A stretch of 64,000 nt of DNA from Larimichthys crocea (taxonomy: Eukaryota; Chordata; Actinopteri; Sciaenidae): positions 12,150,930 to 12,214,929 of the forward strand of contig NC_040012.1 in NCBI RefSeq assembly GCF_000972845.2. The letters run 5' to 3'. Below are positions 1 through 13,037 of the stretch, piece after piece; position 1 is the stretch's first letter, and every line of letters begins with the position of its first letter. The notes under the pieces are model-generated. The model was not told the DNA's origin and did not search any database. It worked only from the letters and a program-made list of their open reading frames with translations. Both the position numbers and the translations under genes were made by a program.

Positions 1-230
1 CATATTTTCAGCACATATGTTTCTTTCAAAGCAGCTTATTGAACATCTTCAATAATACTTACTTACTTCAATAATGCACACGAATAAATAGTAATGTTAT
101 AATATATAATATATATATAATATAGAAATGTTAAAAGATAGTGTGGATAATTATGCTAAAATAGAATAAAAATACTCTAATTTGGGGTGTTTAAGTGATG
201 TTTTTTTTATGCATTTGTCTTTGACCTTAG

Positions 231-1436
<1,206 letters not shown>

Positions 1437-1647
1437 GGTTGGTCTTTCTCTTTTCTTCTTTTTAATGTTCAGAGTGTCACTTCGAACTGGATGCTTTCAA
1501 AACATCCACAAGGGGGAAGCATGTTCTCAAATTTTGTGCAGGGTAGCTTGGCAGAAACAAGAGATTCACTGCCTGGCTGTTACAGATATACAGTAACTAT
1601 GGCCTGTGAGTGAATCATCCCATTTTACGCTGTCCTTTTCTTTCTAG

Positions 1648-1737
1648 GGCTACAATGACGTGACGGCTCCAGCTGTGACCACTCGGACCAACCCTCCTGT
1701 CCATGTTAAATTACTGATTTCGAGTCCGTGCACCTGA
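1648..1737 (+). CDS. mylk4: Possible alternative mylk4 terminal exon (phase 0)
   Basis: TTTCTTTCTAG (1637-1647) is a good acceptor. In phase 0 the sequence after it is open for 29 codons, GYNDVTAPAVTT to SSPCT, with TGA at 1735-1737. It would join in frame to the exon ending at 1147 if the exon at 1383 is skipped. Otherwise this stretch is 3'UTR. The open frame is short enough to be chance. Confidence 0.35.
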   Translation, partial: GYNDVTAPAVTTRTNPPVHVKLLISSPCT

Positions 1738-3175
1738 GGCATGGGCTGAAATTCTGGCTACCCCACAAACCTTTTCCTAACATGTGATCCACTGTGTTGT
1801 GTTAATGTAAGCAATATATATATATTATATAGAATTATATTATTACTAAGATATATATATATATATAGACAACACCAGTTTTGTTTAATTGGGATTTAAT
1901 AGTGGATGGTCCCACCGTGTATTAAGCTGTACTTTGATAAACATGTCAATTCAAAACTGTGTTGCTAGAGAAAAATAACACCTTTATAACATTAATCAAT
2001 CCAGAAAAATGCAATTAATGTTTCATCCCCTTGTTAAAACACAGTGCTCATGTCACAATCTGACCTTGCTTCTTTAGACATGTATTATCATACAAGAGCT
2101 TGATTGTGTGTGTGGCACCTTTGCCTTGAAAGTTGCATGTGCACATTGTGCTATCTACTTCATTTTAAAATATCCTGTCAGTGAGCCACCCTCATATTAT
2201 CTGTAACCAAACACACTGTGCTAGCTGCTGTTTTCACTTTCTGTTAATAGAAAAGAACTTTAGATACCTCAACTGCTTCCGTACGAAGGCTACAGCGTGA
2301 TCCGTGTTATGTGACTGTAATAATCTGTGCTGCATTACTCCCCCCACTCTGTTACAAAGATTATCCAATATCCTTTTTGTGTGTGTGTGGGCTGTAAATA
2401 AATGCTGAACTGTAGATTAAAATACAGATTTTCTTAGGGGATAAAATTGCTAGATGTTTATTGTACGTATGGACAGAATACAATGTAATGTAATGTGTGC
2501 GGTCGGTGTCATGAGCTGTAGTATGTGCACTTTATAATGTTATTTATTTAAACATCGATTATACATGAAGCTACCTGAGTACAATGGAAAAGGCTTATGT
2601 TTTCAGATCATCCTGTTTTGTCCAGGTCTTGATACTTTAAAACAAACAGTTCACCAACAGAGTTTATGTCTTACCAGCTTAGTGTATTCTGTTAACACTT
2701 AACTACTTGTTGCATGTCTCTATATGTGTTTTATTAAAGCAGACATTTAAGCTTAAACTTGATACACAGAGAACTTTTTTAATTTTCTTTTTTTTTTTAA
2801 TTGTACTGTACGCTTGAGCTGTCATCAATTTAGTGCCGCTCTAGCTGCATTATTCATGTAGATGCTTTTTCCACAAAACAGTGTTATCTTTGAAATGCCT
2901 TCTGTGAAGGTCTACTAACTGAAAGTAATACACGACCTACCTAATGTTGCCTACTGTAACGAGCCGTTGTGAGCTGATAAAATGTTGTCAGAACTACCTT
3001 CATGTGGTTTTAGTTGAACTTCTGTAACTGAATGTTACATATTGTTATAGTTTTTGAACACAGAGTTCTAGTAAAAGAAGTTGTCCTCACCGAGTGTTAA
3101 CAATTTCAAATTCAGCATGTATTTGTGAAGTGTGTACACATCCATTAAACTGAAATTGTGTCTTAAATGAGAGTT
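1738..3175 (+). other. mylk4: Probable mylk4 3'UTR
   Basis: AT-rich, non-coding sequence directly downstream of the last coding exon. It contains an AATAAA at 2397-2402, an ATTAAA at 2733-2738 and an ATTAAA at 3144-3149. The last is followed by a GT-rich stretch at about 3170-3190, as expected downstream of a cleavage site. The extent is inferred from these signals only. Confidence 0.5.
3144..3149 (+). terminator. Candidate distal poly(A) signal of mylk4
   Basis: ATTAAA followed within about 25 bp by the GT-rich GAGTTTGTTTTGTTTTGTTG (3171-3190). Earlier signals at 2397 and 2733, and a further AATAAA at 3464, could also be used. Confidence 0.4.
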
Positions 3176-3189
3176 TGTTTTGTTTTGTT

Positions 3190-4990
3190 GCCATTTGAAG
3201 TTCAGTTCGATAAAATTTATTACAGCCGAGTGTATCCAAACCTATTAATTTACACTAGAAAAATAAGAAGACTTTTTTCAAGAGTGGGGATTTTGACCTT
3301 TTTCGCAGTTAAAAGATTGGAATTTGACTAGTTTTGTCCTTTTTAATTAACTGTACTATAAAATCATTTTGTTTTCAGACACATTTCTCTTTTTATTCCT
3401 GTTTGTGGTTTGGAAGAGATTGATCAATACGGTTTAAAGAGAAGAAACTGTTTATCTATCTAGAATAAATCACATTGTCACAATCATTTCATGAGAAGAG
3501 ATAAAAATATTTTATTCCAACTTTATGGGCAGCAGTGTTTAAAAGGCACAGAGGTATTAGTAAAGCCCAGTTTGCAATGTTAGGCTTTACTCGATAGCTT
3601 TAAAACTGTACTGCTTGTCAATAGGTAACATTTTCAAGTAGCCATATATACAGAAATATATGAAATGAGGGATTGTTATACTTACAATAATGTATAATAT
3701 AAATATATATAATAATGCATAACAAATTAGTAAATTTGCGCTAAACTCCAAAAGTATAAAATCAATCTTTCCAGCATATTCCTTCTCTCTATGTGCGATT
3801 AGAAACAGTCTTTATAAAGCGTTTTTTCAAACTCTAGTGAACTATTTTTGGGGGAATTTTACGATCTGACTCAGGTCTATTTAAACCTTAAACACACATA
3901 CACATACACTCTTACTCAAGAAGAGAGTACAGCTGATTCCAGGAGCATAAAAAGACCATCTGAGGGAGCCTGTGTGTGCAATACAGTTTGTTCACCTGAG
4001 AAAATAAACTTAGTTTGTGGGATGATGATGATGTCCGGGGGAATGGGGCTTTGGCTCAGATATTTTAGAAGAGGAAAAAAAAAGGGTATCGATGTTTTTT
4101 AAAGAGGTCACAGGAAGGGCTGAGACACAGAAAAAAATTAAGAAGGATGACAGTTAGGAAACGATGTGAGATGTGAGGAGCATGTGTACATTTCAAGCTA
4201 CATTTCCACAAAGTATACCTTAAATTTCACCCTGTGCTTGCCTTTAAAAGACAGCAAGGTCTTATTTTACAGAACCCACAAGGTTAGTCAGGGATAAGTG
4301 CAGACTTTATGGGGGAGCACCATGAGAAACGTGTATTTAATTGTACAGAAATACCAGAAAAGCAAAGTGTACCACCAAAAAGTACAGAAACCCAGAAGTT
4401 GACCACTTTTACATCTAGTAGTTTAAGACTGTCATGGCCATAAAATTGTAAGGGCCCAAATAATAATTAGCACTTTTTGAGTTATTTTCATTTTCATTGC
4501 ATTTTGATTTATACAGCCTGCACGGGACAGTGACAAGAGAGATTGATGAGAGAGGAAAACTGTCTTCCACCCGTATGAAAACCTGAAATCGACTTGAGCT
4601 CCAGCTTCTATTTTGGCATTTCTTTATAGAAAGTGGACAAGAGGAGAGACGTGCAGCTAAAAATGGAAAACCACCTTCAGAATATTTACAGAACCTGAGC
4701 TATATATAAACCATCTGAAAAAGAAAATATAATAAAGGAGTATGTGGTGCATAATTAGCCTGGTTGTATGTTCCTGACCATAATAGGTGGTGATAAGGTG
4801 ACTGAAAAAACACAAAGGTTTTAAAGTGAGATGGATAAACAGTCATAACCAATGAGTTATGGTTCAAATATTCACTTTTGAATACAAAATATTTCCTAAA
4901 ATATTCTGAACATTGTAAAATGTCTTTGTAACAGTGTATTTTAAATGCAGAATAGGACACAAACATAGCGTGGATCCAGTTGAAGCTCAA
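3190..4990. other. Intergenic, no gene seen
   Basis: AT-rich sequence with stops in all frames at short intervals. It includes short AT runs near 3645-3720. I see no splice-bounded coding exon, RNA gene or recognisable repeat. Confidence 0.6.
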
Positions 4991-4994
4991 AATA

Positions 4995-5232
4995 TGTGAC
5001 GCTGGTCGCCCCCACGTTGCCTGTACTGACTTTTCTGCCTCTCGGCTAATCTAAAAATCAGAAAAGATCATCAGTGGACCTAAGGTGGGCTGAATGATGC
5101 CTGGGCGCTCATAAAAGCCATCTGTAACGGCACCTACCTGTCAATCAAAGCAGCCATTCTGTTTTTCTATGGGGACCTGTTCTGTAACAAGCCTCAAGCA
5201 GCCGTTCACAGAGTTGCAGTTTTTGGCACTAA
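4995..5232 (-). repeat. Dispersed fish repeat, minus-orientation copy (same family as 34.3 kb)
   Basis: Read on the minus strand, this contains the ordered blocks GTGCCAAAAACTGCA, AACGGCTGCTTGAGGCT, CCCCATAG and TTTGATTGACAGGTAGGTGC. The + strand at 34,327-34,625 has matching blocks in the same order. Here the middle section between the first blocks and TTGATTGACAGG is much shorter. I recognise the motif order as a common percomorph interspersed repeat; its class (probably a non-autonomous DNA element) is not certain. Confidence 0.6.
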
Positions 5233-5239
5233 GACAAAA

Positions 5240-8200
5240 CTAGAAGACAATTTTCTGAGATATTGACTGTAAACATAATAAAAAACAATAAACTGTAGGA
5301 ATCAGGAAATATCTGCTGAAGACACTCAAACATCGAGTACATCTGGCTGGCCTGTAGCTAGATTATTTTTACGTTGGCTACTGTACACGTGTAACCATCA
5401 ACACTATACAGACCTTTGCTAGAGGTTGGCTTTTTTTTGGAAAAGATTTCTCCTGATGTATGTGTATTAAAAATAAACAGTTTTACAACATTTAATATAA
5501 CACCCTAAACAAGAATTTGAAAATACATTTCATCCAATGAAAGACTGACGGCTTTGTTTAGTCTAGTATTTATTTATTTTCACACATCATTTCATCAGAC
5601 ACAAAAGGTTTCATGTCAGGAATGGTTCAGAGAGAGTTCATACATTCCTCTATTACAAACACAGGCATAGAGAGTCTGAGTCAGTTAATAGCCATTACTC
5701 CGAACATGCAAGTCGTTTGGCAAAACAGGTGATACTGATTTCTTCCAAGTATCCCCCCCCCTTCCCCTTCTTTCTTACTCTTTTAGCATAGCTTTTCAGG
5801 AGCCTGAGGGTTGGAAGCCAAACACAATCTCTCGCTCTATCCCTGGTCCAAGGCCCAGGTTGGAATGGTGAGAAATTCAATTTAAGAGGAGGGAGAAAGA
5901 AAAAAAAGCCTTCTAGAACTGCCCCTCCACCACCCCGCCTCACCCCTAAGTACCCTCCATCCACATCTCCAGGGGCGATCTCGAGGAGCCAAACCAAAAC
6001 CAGATGGACTTATTGGGCCTAAAGCTAACAAATAGTGCCTGAGTTCCTGTCAGTTAGAGACCACCGGAGCTAAGAAGCTGAGGGTGAAAAAAAAAAAAAA
6101 AGCTTACTGACATGTCTACTTCTTTGTCCTGCTATAAAAAAATATTATTAATATTGACAAGTATTATAATACAATCAATGTGAATGTTTGGTCTGGTGTT
6201 AGGTTGGTAAGAGGTGGGAATGCTGGCTGTATAGTTTTGGTGCTGGTGTGTGTGTGTTAAGAGGTGGTTACATTTACAGAAAAGGTGCCATCTTGGCTTT
6301 GGGAAGGTAAACTGTCAGCAGTGACCCGAATCTCTGGGTGGCATGCTCTCCAGTTTGTTAGTCGATACACCCACCGCCCACACACACTTAGTGGAGAGAG
6401 GACAGAGAGAGAAAAAAAGATTAGGGTGACCCCAGAACTCCTCACAGCCTCCCTGCAGATTGACTAAGAAAGTGTCCTTTGTAACAGGAGTTTCCTGTAC
6501 GTAATTAAAAAATATTAGGCCCTGCTCAGAAGGGAGGGGATGGGGCCTGGGGTTGTAGGAGGCTATGTGAAGGGTAAGATTCCCTACTCCACTCTTCGTT
6601 TCATGTAAGAGTCCCGGAGCTGGCCCTGACGTTTGTCCAAACAAGAGACGCTCTCTCTCCAAGGAGGTCCGGAGAGAGGACCAGCCAGTTCTCAGGGCCT
6701 GGGGGCAGGTGGTTCTGATTTAAAAAAAGGGGGGGAACAGACCACGTTTATGTTCATTTAATGGTAGTACACGTGTCGTCACGTCCAGTGGTGGGAGCAT
6801 GCTGGGTGAGTGATCTGTTTTTAACACAGCTGAGGTTTGCCACCAATAAGAACACAGTGTCCAATTATACCTTTATGGTTTTCCCTTAAACCTGCATATC
6901 ACTGCTAAGGTCCAGTCTTCATGAGGGGTCTTTTTTATTTTTTATTATGTTAAATTAAAGATTTAGTAAAGAAAGAAAAAAGTTTGCTTCTTACGAATGA
7001 AACATTCATTCCTGATACAGTTTTAGTTGGTCTGGTATGATCAGTAGCTTATGGATTTTATTTTTTTATACCACAGTTAGACTATGTTTCAGCATTTACC
7101 ATTATCATATGACTGTAATTTGTTGCCTTAAAGTGGTTATAATTCACCAACGGAGAACTACTGCCTGAATCTGCAGCTCTCTTTGGCTTTGTGGAGCTCT
7201 ATAGTGAGTTTCAGTTTATTAGTATTAAGTTTTGGTTCATTCACAGCTCTGAGATTTGAGTCTGCCTACTAACATTTTGACACAAACAACATAAGTGTGT
7301 GGAGGTTACTCATAGTGACGTTCACCAAGACAATGGACGACGGACGTGGTGTGGTTGCTCTTTGACCTGCTGGGTGGAAAAAAAAGATAGACAGCTACGG
7401 TAATGTAAGCAACCTAATTTTACAACAAAATTGTTACATGTGCTGTCCTTCTTAGTCCATGGGACAGACCTGAAAATTTCATGTATTGGTATCATCTGAA
7501 GTCTGAACAGAGTGGTTCTACACTGGTTATATGACAGACCTGTCAAAAGAGTAGCTAAACATGTTTCATGAGCCCTAACAAATCTTTTTTATTTAATCTA
7601 AGAAATTAATACTTTGTATTTTATTCACTCAAGCTTGTAATTTTGCTACTTTGTAACCAACAGCAAAGCAATCCTAAAAATTATTAGAAATGAGCATTTA
7701 GTATCTTATTTAAAAAAAAAGCTCTGGACCCACCAAGTGGTTTTATGTTTTTCTTTGCTCACGCGTCATTCTCACCTTTTTAACCCTCAAACAATTTCCA
7801 TGCATGAACATGTGACTGCTGTGTTTACAGCTTGTTTCTACTGCACCCAAGGGGCTAAAAAAATATGAGTGATTCTCTTCATAATTTTCTGTAATTTATA
7901 AAATGTCTGATTATTCTTAAGGAACTTGAAGTAGATCGGTAATTATGTGATCAGTCCGTATGTGCTCCACCCTTTTGTTCTGCGACCCATTTTTGCAGTA
8001 ACAGTACATGACTTTTGAAATGAAAACAGCCATCTCCCACCCACGTGCAGATTGATTTCCAGACGAGGGGGAAACACAGCAGCTTGCTGTGTCCAGTGTT
8101 TTCAGTCGGTGGTTTCAACACTGATCAAATGGCCACGCTGAAGCCTTTAATGATCTTGGAGGTTCCCCGCTGGTGGGTCATCTGCTTGGCTCCATATCAC

Positions 8201-10250
8201 CTCCAGGTTGAGCCCTACTGCTAGTCAGGCGGTCCCACAATGGGGCCCTTTCCATCAGCTCTGTATTTACTCGTCCCTCTGGCTCACCCCTCGGCCTGCA
8301 CGGGGTCTCTGTTCAGTCTGCCAGCCCTGCTGAGAGGGCTCTGTGGCCGGGAGAGCCATAATCCATCAGGCCTCTGTGTGTGTACGTGCTTCACTCTTTT
8401 ATGCTTTAGCTCTTGCTGAGGAGTCTTTGCTGAAGGAACTAAATGGAGCCAAGCGTCTTGTTCAAACAGACTGAAGGAGCATGTTCTCTGTGCCTGAGGT
8501 TAGTGTGTTAATACAAGCTTGTGTGCAAGCATGGGTGTATGAACACGCTGCTTGTATGCACATTTTATCACTTCAGACCTTTCCAGCCACGCAAATGAAC
8601 TCCTCCATGACCCGTATACATGCAAACATCTACTTATCCTGACCACAACATACCCCTGTCATGTTTTATTGGATCACCCTTGCCCCCACACACATATCCT
8701 CACATTACTAAAGCATATAAGCTTCATACATATCCATATTATACATTTCTCGGTTATGTTCTCCCATCCCACCCACAGAGTCTGTCCTCCCTCCCAGTGC
8801 ACAGTGATCGATGAGCTGAGCCTCGGTCTCTCTGCAGCAGGGACCGTACTGAGGGGAAAAGACCCTTACTCTGTTCTCTGTCTGACTCCCAAAAAACAGC
8901 TCCCATGGCCAACAAAAACACCACACAAGGCACCCAAATGGCAACCCGTACGACTGCTGCTATTGTAGTGTGAAATGTTTCCCACGAGTTTAGACAGGAG
9001 AGGAGGATTCGATGGATGACACAGCCACGAAGCTGAGAGACAAGGGTCAGACTGAGGTGATGTGCAGACGATACAATGATTTAATTTCTGTCATGTAAGT
9101 TGTTGAGATGTAAAAAAGTTAAAAACGGTGAAAAAAACAAAACAAGTACAACTTTTGCAACACTGCATATTTCGAGAAATGTGATACAGCCACAGCAGCC
9201 TCATTTGTATTATTGTTCAGCAACATCAGCATCCAGTGGGGTTTTGATCATGGGGAGGGGGGGAAACCTCAAGGGGAATCACTGATATCTGACCATATTT
9301 AAGCTAAAATGCATTGCTGGTTTGTTCTTGGTTTGGCTTTTTTTTTTTTTTTTTTTTTTTGGAGCCTGCCTTCATTTTAGTCCAGTCTGCTTTTAGACAG
9401 GGGAAACAGGAAAAGAGTCACAGTGGTGCAGTTCATTCTTCAGGCCATATTCACTTGACCACACAAAGAGCCCATTTTGAGGGAGACATTTTATGTGTTG
9501 TGTGGCAGCGCAGTGCAGCGCAGCGCAGGAGAGAAAGATTTACTGCGTCTGTGTCTATTCAGGGCTGTTTTGGATGATGTTCCTGCTCTTACTGGTAGAG
9601 GCCGGGAATTTATTGCAGTTGGAAAATACTATCAGGTAGATGAATCTGTGATGAACAGTGACAGTGTTACATTTTAATCCACAAAAAATATGAACACACA
9701 TATCATCTTTGCAGTTCTGAAGAGTGGTCAAATTCCTTCATTAATATATTTTTATACGTGCACACATGACAATATATATATGATAATATAGTCAGTATTA
9801 TAGCTACTCATTTTATTTAGTGAGGATAGGGTTGAAGGATAGGGTACATATCCTATTCATTATAGACATTTTAAATGCAACCAAAGAGAAGGACAAATAT
9901 TTAAAGTCGTTGCTTGCTGAATGAAATTTTAATACTCTATTTGTTTTTATATTCTGACCTGTTTTATGAATGTATTATGTAAGACAGTTATGCTGATGTT
10001 TCTTTGGAGCAAAGCTTACTATTAACCAATGATCTAATTTTAACCAGTGATCTAACATCCATTGAACCGATTAATATTAAATATTGCCCACACATTAAAT
10101 CAAATTAAAAATAAGGATCTGGCTTTTAAGCATTTTTTTTTTACATGTCAGCATTAACTTCAATATAATTTTTTTTTTTTTTTGAGTTTTGACTCATGCC
10201 ATAATGTGAATTTAAATGCAGCAAATGTTTTTCTAAATTACAAATAACTA
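5240..10250. other. Intergenic, no gene seen
   Basis: Long noncoding stretch. It contains a C run at 5752-5761, G and A/T runs near 6721-6735, a poly-T tract of about 20 bases at 9340-9360 and CA-rich DNA near 8690-8700. Open frames at 5695-5997, 6315-6662 and 8552-8968 are low-complexity or overlap frames on the other strand, and none shows domain motifs or splice context. Confidence 0.55.
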
Positions 10251-10253
10251 ACA

Positions 10254-10337
10254 TTTCAGTAAAGTTTACACAAATATCACATGCAACAGAAATATTTTCA
10301 GTAAAGTTTACACAAATATCACATGCAACAGAAATAT
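10254..10337. repeat. Exact 42-bp tandem duplication
   Basis: 10,254-10,295 and 10,296-10,337 are identical by eye over 42 bp. The unit begins TTTCAGTAAAGTTTACAC and ends CAACAGAAATAT. It lies just upstream of a long GT microsatellite. Confidence 0.95.
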
Positions 10338-10364
10338 GCGGAGTTGTGATTGATGCATGAATGT

Positions 10365-10365
<1 letters not shown>

Positions 10366-10406
<41 letters not shown>
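10366..10406. repeat. (GT)n microsatellite
   Basis: About 20 uninterrupted GT dinucleotides. Confidence 0.97.
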
Positions 10407-10408
<2 letters not shown>

Positions 10409-12480
10409 CATGGAGGTTGGTGGTAGAGGAGGAGGAAGTTGTACCACTGAGGTAGCACTCGGAGTGACTAACAATGGCCCACACATATCCTGTAGCTGTC
10501 AAAATTGTGAAGACCCTACACAAACACTGAGGGAAAAGGGGGAATTGTGGTCTCTGACTCCTGTGTTCCAGGTTTTGTTTCAGTTTGAGCGAGTTTTTGA
10601 AACGCCTCAAACGCCTTTTTTTTTTTTTTATGCTTCCTTGTCTTAATATAGAAATCTGAACTAAATGATCGTTTGCAGCCTCAGTTGCAAAGCTTCTTTC
10701 TTGGACACAATAAGGATTGCTGATTGGGAAATCTAGAATAATTTTATTTTAATAGAAATTCATTTTAAGCCAGATCTGTTACACAAGTACACAAAATAAG
10801 TTGTTTTTTTTTTTTGAGTCTGCTCGATGGACCTTTCCGAACCTCACCCCTTCCCTTTGTGTGCTGTCTCAGCAGACCCCCTCCCTCCTGTCTGAAAGGG
10901 AGAGGCCATCGCAACCTGCAGAGCTCACATCAGCACACATCAGCATGGGGAAAACACTGCTGATTGCCTCAGAGCGGGAATGTACTTTCCAAAAACTCAG
11001 CAGAAAATTAGTGCAGAGTGGCTCCATGTTGAAGCGAATGCACAAACACCTGTACTCACCCCCACCCTTTCTCTTTCCCTCCCAGCTTGTCCTTCTCCAG
11101 CAGTCTCTCTTTCTCCCCGGCTGGATGTCTGCCCCCAGAAAGTAGCCCATGAACACCTCATATACAATGCTTCCAAAACAAGAAACCAATATCCCTTTTA
11201 CTCCCATGTCATTCCACAATGGCAGCCTTCTCGCAGAGAATACAATGTCCTGCCAGTGAGTGTTTTGAGAAAACCCTTCAATAGCTGCATGCACTGCTTG
11301 GCCAATGCTGTTTGCTTTGATGGGTCGCTGACAGTCTGACCTAAGCAGAACTCCTTTTACTGCCCCAAAATTGGACCAGTGCTTTCTTTTTTACATTCAC
11401 AAGAGCTTGCTGTCACTGAGTTCAACAATGTAAAGGGGACCACCCATGCAAAAATAGATGTCATAATGGAGCTTGCTGCGGTTGCTTTTGTGGTGAAGTG
11501 TAGTTCTTTGCACACACATTATTGCTGACTGGGGAAAGGAGAACAGTGCAGGCTGCTAACCAGCAGAGGGCGACCAAAGCTCTGGAAAGAATCCCAGGAC
11601 GTTATTAGGCCAACATGACCTCCCTCCCATTTTCTCAGAGTGTCAAAAATAACATCTCCCATTACATTCATGGCTATAGGGGAAATTTAAGTAGGATGGT
11701 ATGAAAACCTCCTGCCAGCCAGGGCTGAGACTAAATGTAACGGTCAAATCCGCAAGAAGAAACTGTTCTTATTCGATGTCTGTGTAACTGAGAGTTTGTT
11801 CCACTTTTTCTTTTTCGTAATGGTTTCATGGTTTTTCATGGAGGAGTCCTATAAGAGGTCACCTGGCCACATAATGCAACAGCATCCCTATATATTTTGA
11901 ATGTCAAGGCCTGACCACATGTAATCATACCTTCACCCTTCTGAATGGTCCACAGCATAAAAAAAAAATTAAAAAAATCCCCACCACTAAGCCACCGTCA
12001 GCACCACTCCCCCACCCACACCAGCACCTCTTCCCGTTGTTCCCATGGTGAGGGCCATCACCAGCCAGTCCGAGGCTGCTGCCAGGACCTTGGTGGTCTG
12101 GAGTGTCTCCGAGGTGGCACGGCCACAGGGCTGCAAAGAGTAAACAGGACACTGGGGGATGGAAGGATGGAGGAAGAGGGATAGAGGGATGAGAATGTGG
12201 AGTCAGCAGCCTCTCCACCCGGCCTAGGGAAGAGGAAAGCCTGTAAAGCCGGCAGATTCAGAGCTCACACAAACAGTGGACCGCCCTGAGACTCAGCTTA
12301 GTGGATAAGGCTTTGGCCAGACAGAGGGGGTAGTCAAATAACTGCTGAATTAATTTTCATGAGAGCACAAACTTGACTTTTTCACCAGAAGCCAGTTAAT
12401 TAGATTTGATTATTTTACTAGAGAAAACAATTTTGGGTCTGATTAGTTTGGGATATTTCCGCAACAGAATTGCTATTGAT
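10407..12480. other. Intergenic, no gene seen; one balanced-composition block
   Basis: Poly-T runs lie at 10,618-10,630 and 10,803-10,815. The stretch at 11,170-11,340 is balanced in composition and is noted as a candidate conserved block. A 141-codon minus-strand open frame at 10,869-11,294 has no recognisable motif. Confidence 0.5.
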
Positions 12481-12489
12481 TATTTATTT

Positions 12490-13037
12490 GCTTCACTGTA
12501 CTCAAGTACACATTTTAAGGGTACTTTACTTGAAACTACCCCCTCATTTCAGAGGAAAATGTTGTACTTTGAACTCCACTTCATTTATTTGACAGCCATA
12601 CAAATAAATAGAAAATTGGATGATCATACAAATTATGAGACATTAACACACGCTAAAAATCAAAGTTGACCTTAATTTTTAATCCAATGTTTTGGTTATT
12701 TTTCAACATTGTCCAAATAACCATATATAACTATCTATATCTTTACTCTGTATTGTGTCAGTGCTAATTTGATCCAAACTATGTTAATTTGTCATAGTAT
12801 ATAAAACAGAATATAAAATACTTGTAAAAAGTTGCTTGCACATGAATGCATCAGTAAAATTAATCAAATAATGTCATATTTAATACTATAAAACTCACAG
12901 GGACTAATTGCTGCACTTTAAATATGACACATTAAATATATTTTGCTAATAATACTCTATTTTTAGTTAAGTAAGATTTTTAATGCAGCTTTTACTTGAT
13001 ATATTTTTACAGGATCTGAATACTTCCTCCACCACTG
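12490..13037 (+). mobile_element. hAT-type non-autonomous element remnant, copy A
   Basis: The right end GGATCTGAATACTTCCTCCACCACTG (positions 13,012-13,037) is the terminal inverted-repeat end I recognise from a very common fish hAT-type MITE. Internal words such as CTCAAGTACA, TTTCAGAGG, TTATTTGACAG, AGGGACTAATTGCTGCA and TTAAGTAAG fit the family, which uses reiterated ACTTAAGTA-like motifs related to Tol2 ends. The left terminus is degraded. No transposase is present. Confidence 0.8.

Noticed and set aside
8552..8968. 138-codon + strand open frame
   Set aside because: Rich in His/Thr/Pro from CA- and CT-rich DNA, overlapped by frames on both strands, no domain motif or splice context.
10869..11294. 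141-codon minus-strand open frame
   Set aside because: No recognisable domain and an overlapping + strand frame of similar length. Treated as chance or a noncoding conserved block.
12285..12330. tRNA box-A-like AGCTTAGTGGATAAGGC
   Set aside because: No box B at the expected distance and no cloverleaf stems can be drawn.
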